A stretch of 64,000 bases of DNA, taken from the NCBI GenBank assembly GCA_022579005.1, contig MU401519.1, positions 62,001-126,000 on the forward strand. Direction: 5' to 3'. The notes below the pieces were generated by a model. It searched no databases. It was given only the letters and a program-made list of their open reading frames with translations, and was not told the DNA's origin. The stretch comes from Poronia punctata. Lineage: Eukaryota; Ascomycota; Sordariomycetes; Xylariales; Xylariaceae. Made by a program: the position numbers and the translations under genes. Positions 1 through 11,948 of the stretch are shown here, in pieces. Positions within the stretch are counted from its first letter, which is position 1, and each line of letters starts with the position of its first letter.

Positions 1-1899
1 CTGCAGCTTCGACCCCCAGGCGGAAGACCCAAACCCACTGACAGTGACGTTCTAGGTCGTTCCCCGGTTCTACCTCAGCTACCTAAATTAGAGCTCAGAG
101 CATGACGCCTCCCCTGTTCTCTTTTGACCAACGATTGGGAACAACCGACGTACCAACTTATCTTACTTTACCCTTCCTTGGTTTCAATAGGTGCAGAAAG
201 GCCATTCCAGCCGATACTCATTAACATTGTTATTGTTGTTGTTGACTTTGTCATCATCCACAGGCACACGTCTACGTTGGCGAAGCAGATGTGGGAGCAC
301 CGCATCGACGATCAGCGCTGCACATCTTGTACGGCGTATGCCGGGGGAAGCTGCAAGCCACCCAGACTAGAAATTCGGGCCAGGGGAGTTTCTTCTGAAC
401 TGCGGATATTCATCATTCACCACACAGGCCCGCCACGCCACATTACCGAGCCGTGTATGACTGGACGTACCTTTCTGGCCATATACTTCCAAGTATGACG
501 GTGCCCTTCATCTATCGGTTACCAGCCCTATATTCCCTGCTCGTATTCAGGCAACTTTGTTGTTTGCGACAGTTGCCCGGCATGATGTGCACACCAACAA
601 ACAGTGACCTCACCGCCTCGCCCGATCAGAAGTGTCTCTTTTCGACGCCTGCGTTGGCATCAACACCAACGTCACCATTCGAGCTGCTCCTCCGGGGCTC
701 CGTACAAACATCCATGAGGCGGTCTTTATCGAAGGCGTGGTTAGCAGAAGTAGACGTGGTGGCGTGTTGCGGGCTAGTAGTTCTCAAGGTTGGCGCTCCA
801 GTGCTACCAGTGCTACCAGTGCTAATGCGACTACCTGCGACTCTCCAGATCTTCCGTAATCTGTGTGACATGGTCTCCCGTGGCAATAGTATGAAAGAAA
901 AAACATGTGTTGTGCAGCAGTTGCGGCTAGCTGCAGCAGACAGTCGTTAAAGGAATCTGCTGGGCCCGTACAAGATTGTTGTCGACGCCATAGCATCGAC
1001 TATAAAGGACAGTGCGGCCCGCAATATTAAGGAGATGGCATGACAGTTCGTTGTCAGCAGGCCATAGATCCACATCCAGGTTGATGGGGGAGGGCCCTAT
1101 GGTGAGGAGACTGTATACAACAGGCAATATGGTACATGCAGTTCTCCATGTCCGGGATCATTTACGCAACGGTAAACCTGGAATGCAGTAGGATAGCTTG
1201 CTGATAGCACCGTTCCGACCTTGACGAGGAAACTAGAGCCACGAGCCGACTACAGTGTCAGCATTGGGCAATAAAAAGCGGTACTGCGGATGCAGGACCG
1301 ATGTATAGGCAATGATAAAAGGAAACCTCGATTCGTTGGCATGGCAATGCCCAGCCATGCGCAACTTTACATCGAGGCACGCCACAGCATCAGAAGCTGT
1401 GAGCCGGCCGCGAAATCTTCAGACTATTGACCTCGAGCTGATAAGCCTATCTCGACCTCAGACGCCACGGCCATTTTTGTGTCCCAGGGTTTCAGGTGTT
1501 GGAATATGACTTGTCGACTGGTAACACGGTTTTGCTACCCAAAGTGGTACGGCATTTTATGGTATAGTTGAACATTCCAAGACTCTCGGACGAGACTCTC
1601 GATCGGCATGCAAGATACCATTCTTTCACCCAGGAGAAAGCTATTTGCCGTGGTGGGAAGCCGAAGGGATACAAAGTAATAAGGGATTACCACAGTTATG
1701 GAACCTCCCACGGACTCGGTGACTGTGGAAGGACTGATGAAGCGGGTAGTTTCTTGCTCTTGCCACACCTGCTATCTGGCATCGCCACCCCGCACCGTCA
1801 GGAGCCAGTAGGCAAGAGAAGCCAGTGGACACGGCTGAGATGGTACGTGAACGGGTTATAAAACTACTTCGGATCTCATGTGGCGTCCCGGCTCCTACT
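1..1899. other. Region without recognisable gene
   Basis: Only short open frames with no recognisable domain, many without an ATG, are present on either strand. Composition is balanced and not strongly AT-rich. I see no RNA gene, obvious transposon or repeat array. Part of it should be the 3' flank of the permease gene that ends at 1900. Confidence 0.5.
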
Positions 1900-3724
1900 T
1901 CAGACGGGCGGAGCTGGTTCGTAACCTGTGCCCGGACTATGTTTTCCGTACAGCACAGCTAATCCGAGTATGCCGATAAGAAGAAACACTGGTGCCTGGA
2001 GCGGTGTAGATAACACTCCTCTGATGATCAACAACCCACTGACGGACGCGAATATGACGGGATTTCCCGTCCACGTCCTGTACACGGGGTGTGATCCGGC
2101 TAGCGGTGGCGTGGTTCCTCGACGTCTTAACTTGAAAATCCCCAAGATCGACATCATGAAGCAGAATGATTTGACAATCTCTACACGTACATGTTCTATC
2201 AGTCAACGTTCCCGTCTGCCTGCGCAGGGGTCGGGTGGGAGATGTGTACCTATAAGTGTAATGAGTCCGGTAAAGCCGCCGACGAGTATGAAGGTCGACG
2301 TCAGGGCCCAGTTCAGTAACAAGGCAAAGCTTCAGATGCATTAGTGGGGAGGGACAAGATTCCTGACCAAGCGTATGATACGGTACGGTGGTGGGATGGG
2401 GTGTACATACACTGGTACAGAATGCTCCCAGCGCAACCTGCGCGTTAGCCTCGCGACGACCAAAAGGGGTACCCGAAACGGCCAAGGAACCGCCCGGTCA
2501 AGGTACGTAGCCTCGTCTCGCGGGGTACAGCAATGTAGGTTTGCCAGTATCGGGGGAAAATATCCACGCTGTGATGCTGCCACGGCAAGTTTACTAATGG
2601 CAAACATGCTTGCGTTGGCCGCACCCATGGCTGAGACAGCTACTACGAGCGAAAAAGCGAGACCACCGAATGGCCCGATTGTACGGTTTGCAAAGTCCTG
2701 TTACCTCGTTAATACCTCTTTTCCTTGACATATCGGAAGCCACACATCGGAATCCGCCGCCCAGTAGCCGACACTGGGAACTCACTAGTGCCACTGTTCT
2801 GCTCTCTCTGATAACATCGAATGGTAGGCATATGTATAGGCTTGCATTCATCAAGAAGAAGCCGACCATGACTAGTGACATAGCCCCGTTGATGACTATC
2901 GGGAGGTCCTTGACAGGATTCTCCATATCGCCAACGATGAAGCCAACGCTCTCCCAGCCGCCATAGCAAAAGAGTGCTGTCAGTACAGCCTTTGAGAAAT
3001 CCCCGAGCGAGTCCTCTCCACCTGACTCCACTGAGCTGACCGGGTGCCCGAACCATCCAAACGGAGATGCAGGCACGCCTTCCCCGTGACCGAGCATGTA
3101 TGTGCCAAGCCCGATGATAATAATGCTCGCAAGCGCGGTAAGCTTGAGTACCACAAAACCACTGGCAGCTTTTGCCCCAGAGGTCGCACCGAGGCAATTA
3201 ATGGCCGTAAGAGATGCTACACAGCCGAGAGCTACAATTTTTGACGGCCAGGTCCCGGTCACGCCAGCAGGGTATAGCGCCTTGAGTAGGAAATCAGCAA
3301 AGATGTTGGCAACAACAGCACCCCCGGCGGGCCTCGCAACGCCGAGCCATACCCATGAGAAGAGGTGGCCGGCGTAATCTCCCCATGCTGCGCGTAAGTA
3401 GTCCTGAATGCCGCCGTTGGAAGGGATGAGCAGGCCCAGTTCGACAAAAGACGCAGCACCGGTCCAGACCAGCAGACCGGCGGCAACGAAAACGGCCAAG
3501 CCTTCGGCGGGAGACCTAACTAGTTGACTTATCAGACTAGGTGCCGAGAATATCGCGGCGCCGACCTGCAGGCTGAGAAGCAAGGCCAAGCCGTTGAACC
3601 GGGTCAATGTGGCCGTTTTGCGCTTGGGCCGAAGTCCGTCGCGGCTCGGCACCGGACTAATCATGCCGAGACCATCGGGCAACTGCGTCGAACCTATGAC
3701 AGACAGGGGTATCGGCCGGACCAT
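1900..3724 (-). CDS. APC-superfamily (LAT-type) amino-acid permease
   Basis: Likely plasma-membrane amino-acid transporter. Predicted exons on the minus strand are 3724-2786, 2697-2411, 2329-2250 and 2180-1900; the phases join cleanly to give 528 aa. The N-terminal part has the APC/LAT signature FNGLALLLSLQVGAAIFSAPS followed by the WTGAASFVELGLLIPSNGG segment. Later segments include YGGWESVGFIVGDMENPVKD and, after intron 1, GAANASMFAISK and AASQRGYFPPIL. About ten to twelve hydrophobic segments run to the C-terminus. Introns are 88, 81 and 69 nt with GTGAGT, GTATGT and GTACAC donors. The open frame extends upstream to 3829 but begins with GTG, so I use the first in-frame ATG at 3724. Relation to the fungal methionine permease (Mup) branch is plausible, but the substrate cannot be read from sequence. 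Confidence 0.82.
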
Positions 3725-4676
3725 TCTTGTCGGTGTGATAAGTCGTTGGGTAGCCTGCTTGGCTACGATAAAGCAAGATCTTTGCCTGTGGTACCAAACT
3801 TTGCTGCAAGATTTCAGATGTCCAACCACGGGACGACTGTACGATGGTGTGATCCGAAAACCTCGAACAGATCGTTTAAGCTTCGTGTCCTAGATCCTAA
3901 CGAGGCTCATTTCTTATTTGGTAAGTTGTTGCTTTTATAATTTTCCCTTTCCCTTCCATGCTCAGTATAAATAAGGGCGGTGTGAGAAAAAGGGTGCGAC
4001 GATACCGGTAATGGATTTTGACATCCAAATTGTCTGCCTTGCCTTGGCAACTTGCTCTCAATACACAAACAGATCAGAGACAGTGCGTAAAACCTACAAC
4101 TTCCACTACCGGACGTAAATATGTACTGTATTTACCTGGAGTACCTACCTACTTCTTAGGAGTACATGAACAGCAGTTACGAATTTAAAATCACCATAAG
4201 TATGCCGTATACCTGCACAACCCCAGATCTAATATGCTAGGTTATATATAACCACCAAAGAATTATTTGGCTACAGCTATTTCTCTAGAGTAGGCTGGTT
4301 GGTACCTACCTAATAATAGCACCAGAAAAGAGTCAATCGCAGTTCGCCAGTCAGAGAGATGGTGACATAAACCCTCAAAGACTTCAATCCTTCCATTTTT
4401 CCGCTGCGCAAACCCTCTCAAATGGTGTTCTGACTGTAGGCGACAAAAGCACCTAAAAACGGCTACATATCGCCATCTGTTCGACAGTTTTCCTGTCGCG
4501 AACAAATCTCGACATGGGGTAGACCCATAATTCTCCCTTTCCGATGTTGACTGCTTCAAGTCACCTGTTCATGGAAAAAGAGGAGGATAACATTTAAACA
4601 TGGAAATATTCTCAATTCAAAAATTTAAGAATATAAAAAAACCCCTCCTCCAAAAAGGCAAAAGTCGGACCCATCA
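3725..4676. other. Intergenic region, permease promoter side and Pga2 3' flank
   Basis: No gene is supported. The stretch from about 3900 to 4650 becomes AT-rich with short TACCTACC motifs. It should contain the promoter of the minus-strand permease (upstream of 3724) and the 3' end of the minus-strand Pga2 gene. Confidence 0.45.
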
Positions 4677-5159
4677 TCATCCAACAAGGAATTCCTCAAT
4701 ATCCTTATCCTCCTGCTCATCAAAAGTCTCATGTAACCTCTTTTCCTCGGCATCCAAAAGCTGCTTAATCATATTCCTCTGTCTCTTCCTCGCCTTCTTT
4801 CCCCAATCCGCTCCCGTAGACTGCCCAGTAGTACCTTCCCCGCCTTCCCCTTCCTCGTCCTCGTCATCGCTGGGATCGGGAATATCCAGTTGGCCGCGTA
4901 ACTGATTCGGCGAGATTTCCGCAATCTCCTGCTGATCCTTCTCGAATTGTTTCTCCTGATGTTTGGCGCCCAGCTTGATGATGTACGGTCGTAGGAGGGC
5001 GTACGCGCCTACGATGGCGACGAGGCGGATCCATTGCTGGAGCGTCATGTTGGTGAATGTCATGCCGACGTTGTTCTTCATCCGCGAGGAGACGAGGGTT
5101 AGGAGACGCCATGTCGAGTCTGCTAGGTGCGTGATTAGGTCGGTGATTTCTTCTGCCAT
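4677..5159 (-). CDS. PGA2: Pga2-type ER protein-trafficking factor
   Basis: Intronless ORF of 160 aa starting with ATG at 5159. The family (yeast Pga2, processing of Gas1 and ALP) is a small ER membrane protein needed for maturation and export of secretory cargo. Visible features are an N-terminal amphipathic part, one hydrophobic segment at about residues 45-62 (WIRLVAIVGAYALLRPYII), a KLGAKHQEKQFEKD stretch just after the membrane, an acidic linker (DPSDDEDEEGEGGEG), a basic KKARKRQRN patch and a charged C-terminal helix (LLDAEEKRLHETFDEQEDKD). Length and order of segments match the ascomycete family. The assignment rests on pattern recognition of the whole protein. Confidence 0.85.
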   Translation of the reverse strand: MAEEITDLITHLADSTWRLLTLVSSRMKNNVGMTFTNMTLQQWIRLVAIVGAYALLRPYIIKLGAKHQEKQFEKDQQEIAEISPNQLRGQLDIPDPSDDEDEEGEGGEGTTGQSTGADWGKKARKRQRNMIKQLLDAEEKRLHETFDEQEDKDIEEFLVG

Positions 5160-6006
5160 TTTTATTTTATTTTTATTTTTTTTGCTGCTGCTGTTTTTTC
5201 TTTCTTTTTTCTGTTATCGGATCGGGTAGGTAGGGTAAGGTGTCTTCTTGTTCTTGTTCTTCGGTTGTCGCGAATTGATTGAATTATGTATTATTCTGGG
5301 TTCGGAAGTTTGGTTATGTAATGTGATGTGGCTTTTTTTCTCAAGTCTTGAGGGCGGAAGAGAAGGGACGAGGAGAAGAAGAAGGCCGAAAAAAGGAATT
5401 GACAAGCTTTTATATTTATTAGGTACCTTAGGTAGTAAGTATGTAAAGAAGTAAAGAAGTAGTTTACGTGTTCTTGTATGTCTTTTTTCAAGGGTTTCCC
5501 TTGTCGGCGCGTTGAGTTCTCGTAACTACAAATGACGAGAGAAGAGAAGAGCTTTGCATATGCGGATTCGTATCTTTTTCCTGTAAGTTTTGCGCAACGA
5601 ACGAACGAGGGATAAAACGGTCCAGACTTTTGGCGCGTTTGACATGATTGTAGGTACTGAGTACATGAGAACTGTATTAGGAAAGAGTGGCGGTTGGAGG
5701 TACGGGGTACTAGAGGGGCAAGGGTTACCCTGTTGAAGATTTCGCATTTCTTGTCCGGACATCCGGCACCGGTCTGTCTACGAGTACAGGGTAGCCCAGG
5801 TAAACTTTTGTACTCAAACGTACTTGATTGAATAACCAACCCCACTACCTTGAACGCGTGTTCAAACGCGTCATGAAGCCATCAAGTCATCAAGGTTTCA
5901 AGAGTCGTCGGCTTGAACAAAAAGCCTATGTGATTGATTATTAATACCAAGCCCGGAGCAATCAAAACAGCCCTTTTAAACCCAACGCTACTGCTACTAC
6001 CATACC
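5160..6006. other. Divergent intergenic region between PGA2 and MHF1
   Basis: This stretch separates the minus-strand PGA2 start from the plus-strand MHF1 start and should hold both promoters. A T-rich/TTTATTTT stretch lies directly upstream of the PGA2 ATG (5160-5215). I see no additional gene. Confidence 0.5.
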
Positions 6007-6560
6007 ATGGCAGATAACGCCGACGAAGATGTCCAGGAGGTATGTAAAACCGCACCGCACCACCAAATAATACACCTATACCCATCTTGAAACTCGAGAT
6101 TTTTATTTCCGGGGCACTGATGGCTTTACACTTACACTTACACTTCTTTCTTCAGAGACTGAAATCCGCCCTATGGTTCGCAGTCGGCAAAATGGTCGAC
6201 GAGGAAACGCTACGGAGAAATCGTAACGTGACGCCTCAGTTTATAGGGGCTTTGACGGAGTTAGTTTGGGCGCAGATCGGTTCGTTCTTTATTTTTCTTC
6301 CTTGCTCTTGTCTAAACACCATCCCCCCTCAAAAAAACAAAAGTTTAGGATAGCGTGGGTTAATTGATTTTTTTGTTTTATTAGAAAACGTCGCTATGGA
6401 TTTAGAGAGCTTCAGTCGTCACGCTGGTCGTTCGACTGTCACTACTGACGATGTTTTACTCCTCGCGAGACGGAATGGTGATCTTCATGGTATTATTAAG
6501 GATTTCGTTGATCAGGAAAAAGCTGCTAAGGCGAAGGGCAAGGGAACTGGGAGACGGTGA
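6007..6560 (+). CDS. MHF1: CENP-S / MHF1 histone-fold protein
   Basis: Three exons: 6007-6039, 6156-6279 and 6385-6560, giving 110 aa. Introns have GTATGT...CAG and GTTCGT...TAG borders and all phases fit. The protein is a small histone fold: an N-terminal helix (RLKSALWFAVGKMVDEE), then VTPQFIGALTELVWAQIENVAMDLESFSRHAGR across the second junction, then TVTTDDVLLLARRNGDL. This is the CENP-S/MHF1 family, which pairs with CENP-X/MHF2 and acts at the inner kinetochore and with FANCM-type helicases in DNA repair. A basic tail (KAKGKGTGRR) closes it. The ATG at 6007 is the only start that gives the conserved N-terminus, and the first exon is only 33 nt, so it is easily missed by automatic annotation. 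Confidence 0.93.
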
Positions 6561-8102
6561 ATCGTCGTTTGATGTCCATGTGTAGCGCCCGTTGTTTTCC
6601 TCTTCAAATAATCGGAAAGGGGTCAACTACAGGGTGTAGCCCTGGTAGGAATGACTCGGCGCAAATATCGTCGGCTCGTGAGTCTTTAGTTTATGCCCGT
6701 AATTTCTCAAGTGTCGTTTGATGTACCTATCGTACAATGACCGGAATTGGATCGTTGGTGAACCGACAAAATATAAAGACGATGGATGGAAATCGCCTAA
6801 TGTCGGTAGATATGGTAGCTTGGCCTCTTAGGAGTTTGTGGGGATGGGATTTTAGTAACACTGGTCCAATTGCCCATCACAATTAAGAATCACATGCTAG
6901 TTTCTTACTGAGTACAAAAGCCACATGTCCCTCTCTATTGTAGACTCGCTGTCTTTCCTGAACTGAAGATGATTGACATGCCTACTGAAAAAGTAAGGTA
7001 TGTGATAGATACTACAACTTCTGATTTACTCTGCCACGGAGAAAGAAGGGCAATATCAGTTGTTGAAGGTGACGGTTTACCCAGCAATCGTCAGTTTGAT
7101 CTTGAGTTCAAGACTACGAGAAGAAATCCAGGGTCAACTGAGACCCACATAATGATATGTCGTCAAGACTAAGCCACAAACCGCGGTTATACAAAGTACC
7201 TATGGGCTCCCTCAACATCTTCGTGCATTGAGTCTCTTCTGTAGGTTTTACACGTATTTTACATGCCTTTTACGTCGCACGATATCTCAGCCTCAATAAT
7301 ATTTTGACTCAGTAAAACCTCCAAGCTGTCACCTGTGTACATGTTAGATTGGGGAAGTCAAAATTGCGGGCCAGGGTCCGGCCCCATATTCTTGGCAGTT
7401 TGGAGCCACAACCAACGTGACGTGACTTTGTGGCTTGGACTTGGATCTAGCGAATCGGAGGCATCAGTTGACTCGTCAAAGTTCGGTAGTTGATGTCATA
7501 GGGCCATATGATTACATGAATAGAGGGGCAAATGTAGTCAAGACTGCCGGCTTAACAGTGGGACCGTTTGTTGGGGCACTTCCCATCCAAAAACATTTCC
7601 GGTTGTTATTTCTGTTACAGCATCAAGTTTGAGGCCTGTATTTAGACAAACTGGAGTCTACGATTGGATGCGCTCTTTCGTCATAGAACAATACTTCTGG
7701 TTATGCTGAGCCTACCTTAGGTAACATGTCTTCTTTTGTGCTACCGTACTGCGACAGGAAAATATTGTGGCTTTAAAGCTCCAGGAAAGGTTTGGGTCCC
7801 TTGAAAGCAGATTGTACAGCTCAATAATAAATTAGCGATCCCTGATCGACAGCACATCTTGGTTCAAGATCGACCCTTTCCGATATCCACTCTGCCGCTC
7901 TTCCGACCTTAAACTCCCCGGCATTTCCTCCTCCCCCTTTGCTCCCTAATTCATCGTAAAACTCGTCTCTCTCTCGAATACCTAGCGCAACTGCAAAATC
8001 CCAAACCAACCTCGATATCCTAGATACACTCCAACAAACCGAACTCAAAACCAAAGAAGGTTATACACATATCAGAGACGCGTCACACAGGTACCACCGA
8101 CG
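6561..8102. other. Intergenic region
   Basis: No ORF longer than about 75 codons and no recognisable domain. The last 300 bases, pyrimidine-rich and ending in a CACCGACG context at the start codon, should be the promoter and 5' UTR of the MARVEL-like gene at 8103. Confidence 0.45.
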
Positions 8103-9162
8103 ATGGGTGTCAAGACGAGTATCGCCCTCAAATCACTCCAGTGGTTTATACGGGGTGTTCAATTCCTTTGCTGTGCGGTAGTACTGGCACTTTTCTCGTA
8201 CTTCCTCGCAGTCGCCGCACAGCACAACTTCAAGATTCCGACATGGACGAAAGCGGTTGAGGGCATATCGGGTATTGGTGTGATATACACACTCATCGGT
8301 TTGCTGCTTCTCTGTTGCGTCGCCGGTCATCCGTTCACATCGGGCATCGCCATCATCCTCGACATCGCCTTTGTAGGCGCCTTCATCTATGTCGCACAGG
8401 CAAATCGGGGTGGTGCCAGCTCGTGCCATAACACCGTGGACACGCTTTTCGGCACTCGCCCTGCCACGGACGATCTTGGTGAGGGTCTGCCAAACTTCCG
8501 CCAGATCTGCCAGATGGAGAGTGCTGTCTTGGCCGTATCGATCATTGCCATGTGAGTCCCCTCGCGAACCGACCCCGATGTTCCCTCGCAACGGAAACTA
8601 ACCAGATGTTTTTTAGCGTTTTCTTCCTACTCTCTGCCATTGTCGAAGTTATCCTTGTCCGTCACCGACGTAAGGAGGCTCGCTTCGGTCCTAGCCCTGC
8701 CAACAATTATACATCGGGTTCGGGACGCAAAGGCGGCTTGATGGGATTTTTCCGTCGGCGCAAGGGCTCTGATCAGGAGGCAATGAACGCAAACGTCCTA
8801 CCTGAACGTATGTGAAGTCCCAGTTCTCGCGCTTTCCCCTTTTCTTTTGGTAGGAATTCGGGAGTGGAAACTGCTTGTAGGGTAATTTCCACTGCCGTCT
8901 ATATGCGTGGATGCTACGGGGGGTTACATGTTTTTGCGAAAATGACATTGGCACTAACAAAGTCTTGAACGGCACAGACACCCACCCTGAAGCGGTGCGT
9001 CCTAGCTATAACACCGAGAGCACCGCTGTAGCCGGACATGAAGGACCTTACAACAAGTATGGCGAGTCTGGCTTTGCGCACGATGGTCGTGTGGCATACC
9101 CCGAGCAAAGCACGTACCCTCCTGCGGGCCAATCGTACGGAGATGGGACATATACTCGCTAA
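8103..9162 (+). CDS. MARVEL-like four-transmembrane protein
   Basis: Three exons, 8103-8551, 8617-8807 and 8978-9162, encode 274 aa; donors are GTGAGT and GTATGT, acceptors TTTTAG and CACAG, and phases match. Four hydrophobic segments are visible: about residues 17-38 (VQFLCCAVVLALFSYFLAVA), 55-78 (GIGVIYTLIGLLLLCCVAG), 81-100 (SGIAIILDIAFVGAFIYVA) and 140-165 (ESAVLAVSIIAIVFFLLSAIVEVIL). A basic hydrophilic tail of about 110 residues, rich in Gly, Tyr and Pro, follows. Spacing and topology are those of fungal MARVEL-domain proteins of the cell cortex. The loop between TM3 and TM4 carries two cysteines. Exact function is unknown. Confidence 0.82.
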
Positions 9163-9802
9163 ACTGTCAAGAAATGTTTACGGGGGGCGGAAATTCGCCC
9201 TATGACCAAAAAGAATGAACCAACAATTACTATGACCGCGTGGGTCGGTCTATAATGTTTATGATGAATTGGGGAACTATTCATAATCCATGCATTATCG
9301 GAATTAGAATGGCCAACAGTCAGGTGATAAGAACGTGTATTTGTAGCGTTGCCTCAGCGCTTTGCTTTGGTAGCAATAATGCTCGACAACCAAGGGCGAA
9401 TTCATAATTATAGAAATATTTAAATTCTTTGACGCCCGTCAGTAGTATTTCTTAGTACATGCTGCTAATACACAGACTTGATCGTTACCAGGGACGCGCG
9501 AACCCGTTCTATGCGATGTGATAACTAACTCAGTCTCCTGGTCTCGAGGGCTAATCGTGGTCTGGCTAGGGTAACCTCCTTACGTACATGTCCCTTCGTC
9601 ACAACGCGTACGAGAGTTTATCCCCAGAATTCGCAATGAAAAGAGTCTTATTTGGTTTTGCTGGTTCAACGAAGACCATCACGCGACCCCCAAGTGATGT
9701 AGTCGTGAAACAAGACACACTTCCTCGCTTCGAATCGAATTATTTATTTTCCATTTTCCCATCGTCCATCCAAATGCAACTTCATCAAAACCCAATCATC
9801 CA
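9163..9802. other. Convergent intergenic region
   Basis: This lies between the stop of the MARVEL-like gene and the stop of HIS3 on the opposite strand. It should hold only the two 3' UTRs. No coding signal is seen. Confidence 0.5.
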
Positions 9803-10590
9803 TCACACGCTCAACGTCCCCTTCGTACTAGGCACCTCCCCCTCCTTGCCGGGGATCCTCGTGGTAGCATGCCTAATAGCAACGGCCAAGGCCTTGAAAG
9901 CGCTCTCGGCGCGATGATGATCGTTGTCGCCGCGCAAGCAATCGACATGCAGCGTGATGCGCGCGGCCTGGGCGAAACTATGTAGACAATGCGGGATCAT
10001 CTCGGTGCTCAAGTCGCCAATCTTCTCGCGGCGCAGACCCAGGTCCGCGACGCAGAACGGTCGGTTGGATAGATCGACGACGGCGCGGGAGAGGGCTTCG
10101 TCTAAGGGGGCGTAGGCGTGGCCGAAGCGCGCGAGACCGGATGCCGAGCCGAGGCCGGTGGCGAAGGCGTAGCCTAGGGCTAGACAGACGTCTTCGGCTG
10201 TGTGGTGGTCGTCGACTGGGATTTTATGATTTGTTAGTGGGGTGAAAAGGGGGGAGGAGGGGGAGGGGGAGAGGGAGAGGGAGAGGGAGAGGGAGAGGAG
10301 GTTTACTTACTGTGTAAATCACCCTTGCATGCTAATACTAGACTCCAGCCTGCGTGCTTGGCCAGGGCATGAAGCATGTGGTCTAGGAAGCCGATGCCTG
10401 TGTTGATGCTGATGGTTTGGGATTTGCTCGCCTGGCTGGCGTGGCCTTCCTCTGTTGCGGCTTTTAGACGGGCATCTGTGTCCGGGGGGAAGGCGCCGCC
10501 GTCTAGGTTGATGGCGAGTTGGATCTTGGTTTCGTTGGTGTCGCGGGCGAGAGCTGCCCAGCGGGGTTTTGTTGTTGTTGTTGAAGTCAT
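9803..10590 (-). CDS. HIS3: Imidazoleglycerol-phosphate dehydratase (His3)
   Basis: Two exons on the minus strand, 10590-10311 and 10215-9803, encode 230 aa. The enzyme converts imidazole glycerol phosphate to imidazole acetol phosphate, the sixth step of histidine synthesis, using Mn ions held by two histidine-rich repeats. Visible signatures are [18 protein letters not shown], the metal-binding DDHHTAED directly after the splice junction, [34 protein letters not shown] and the second metal motif [21 protein letters not shown]. The C-terminus ends PSTKGTLSV, typical of the family. The 95-nt intron (GTAAGT...CCCAG) contains a (CCTCTC)n tract. The length matches fungal His3. Confidence 0.97.
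10247..10300. repeat. GAGAGG purine tract inside the HIS3 intron
   Basis: About 50 bases of GGGGGA/GAGAGG repeats on the plus strand, a pyrimidine tract in the HIS3 transcript, start only about 10 nt from the 5' splice site. Confidence 0.9.
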
Positions 10591-11242
10591 GGTGGGCTGG
10601 CTTGGCTGTATGTATGGCTAAGAGGGGTTGTATTTGCTACTTGGTTGGGCGCGGCTTGGTGATGATATAAAATAGATACGGCAGTTCTATATCACGTTGC
10701 AATTATGGTAACCTAGAGTTGCCTGTGTGGTGTCAAAAAGACAAGTCAAATTGACGATTTTTATTTTTATTTTCTTTGGTGACGCATTCCGAGTATCGGG
10801 GTCCATACTACCAAGACTCTTGGACAATCTCTAGATAATGCGGTATCTACAATGGGGCACATGTGGCAAGCTATGAATGCGAATTCAGCGATTGGAAATG
10901 TGATTCTTTTGAACTAGGTTCGATAGTAATTTAGCCGGTTATTGTACTTCTGATGGTCTCAACTTTTTATTCTTTTGCTCAGCTTCTCTGGGGAAGACAA
11001 ACTGGACATATTGTCCAACGGTACGTACCTTATCAGAATGCCCCACGTGCAGACAACATTTCTGTCCCGCATTGCCCGCCAACCGCTACTAGTCTGATTT
11101 GTCCAGCAACCTAACCTAGCATTATCGATAAGTCCAGCTCTCCCAAAATTATTTTCCAGTACCTACACATTTCGTCGCATCCAACGACCTTTGACGAACA
11201 ACCAGACGTCGCCAGAAATATACGATTATTAATTATCGCACG
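10591..11242. other. Divergent intergenic region between HIS3 and LOC1
   Basis: This should contain promoters for minus-strand HIS3 and plus-strand LOC1. I looked for Gcn4/Cpc1-type sites (TGACTCA) near the HIS3 start and saw no perfect copy. No extra gene is visible. Confidence 0.45.
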
Positions 11243-11948
11243 ATGGGGGTAAAGCGAACGAGCACGATTAAAAACAAACATGCCGGCGGCAGCAGCAAGT
11301 CAGCTAAATCCGGCGGCAGCGGCGGCGGCGGCGGCTCCTCCTCAACAGATGGCGCCTCCCGGCCCAGGAAACCGACAGGAAAAACGCCCAGTGTACCGTT
11401 GGGGAGACAAGTAAAAGGCGCAAAGCTGCAGGACCTGATGAAAAAGAAGAAGAAGAAGGTTTATACCGAGAAGGAGCTGGGAATCCCGCAATTAAACATG
11501 ATTACGCCTGTGGGAGTGACGAAGCCAAAGGGGAAGAAGAAGGGGAAGGTTTTCGTTGATGATAATGTTTGTTTTTTTACCTTTTTTACCCCCATTTTTA
11601 CACATTTGTTTTATTTTAAATACTTACACGCACATGTACTTGCAATAGGAGAGCATGAGCACGATCCTCGCCATAGTGCAAGCAGATAAGGACGGCCAGA
11701 TCGAGTCCAAGATGATCAAGGCGCGGCAGATGGAAGAGATCCGCGAGGCGCGCAGACAAGAGGCCGAGAAGAAGGAGCAGGAGAAGAAGGCCCGTCTCGA
11801 GGATACGAAAGATTCGCTGCGCAAGAAGCGGAAACGGACCAAGGGCGATAACAAAGACGAAAAGGAAGACGAGATCATCTCGAATGCTGTGCAGACGGGT
11901 ACGAATACGAAGCCGAAGAAGAAGAAGAAAAGCGTATCATTTGCATGA
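11243..11948 (+). CDS. LOC1: 60S ribosomal subunit assembly/export protein Loc1
   Basis: Two exons, 11243-11566 and 11649-11948, give 207 aa. Loc1 is a nucleolar RNA-binding protein needed for large-subunit biogenesis and, in yeast, ASH1 mRNA localisation. The N-terminal third is a Gly/Ser-rich low-complexity stretch that includes a (GGC)n-encoded glycine run. The conserved core follows: a lysine run, [33 protein letters not shown], then across the phase-0 junction [21 protein letters not shown] and a long charged helix [21 protein letters not shown]. The protein ends [10 protein letters not shown]. The intron uses GTTTGT...AATAG, an acceptable though not optimal donor. Confidence 0.92.

Noticed and set aside
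1900..3829. Permease gene as a frameshifted pseudogene, since its frame breaks three times
   Set aside because: Three introns with proper GT-AG borders and matching phases rejoin all conserved segments, so the gene looks intact. The GTG at 3829 was also rejected as start in favour of the ATG at 3724.
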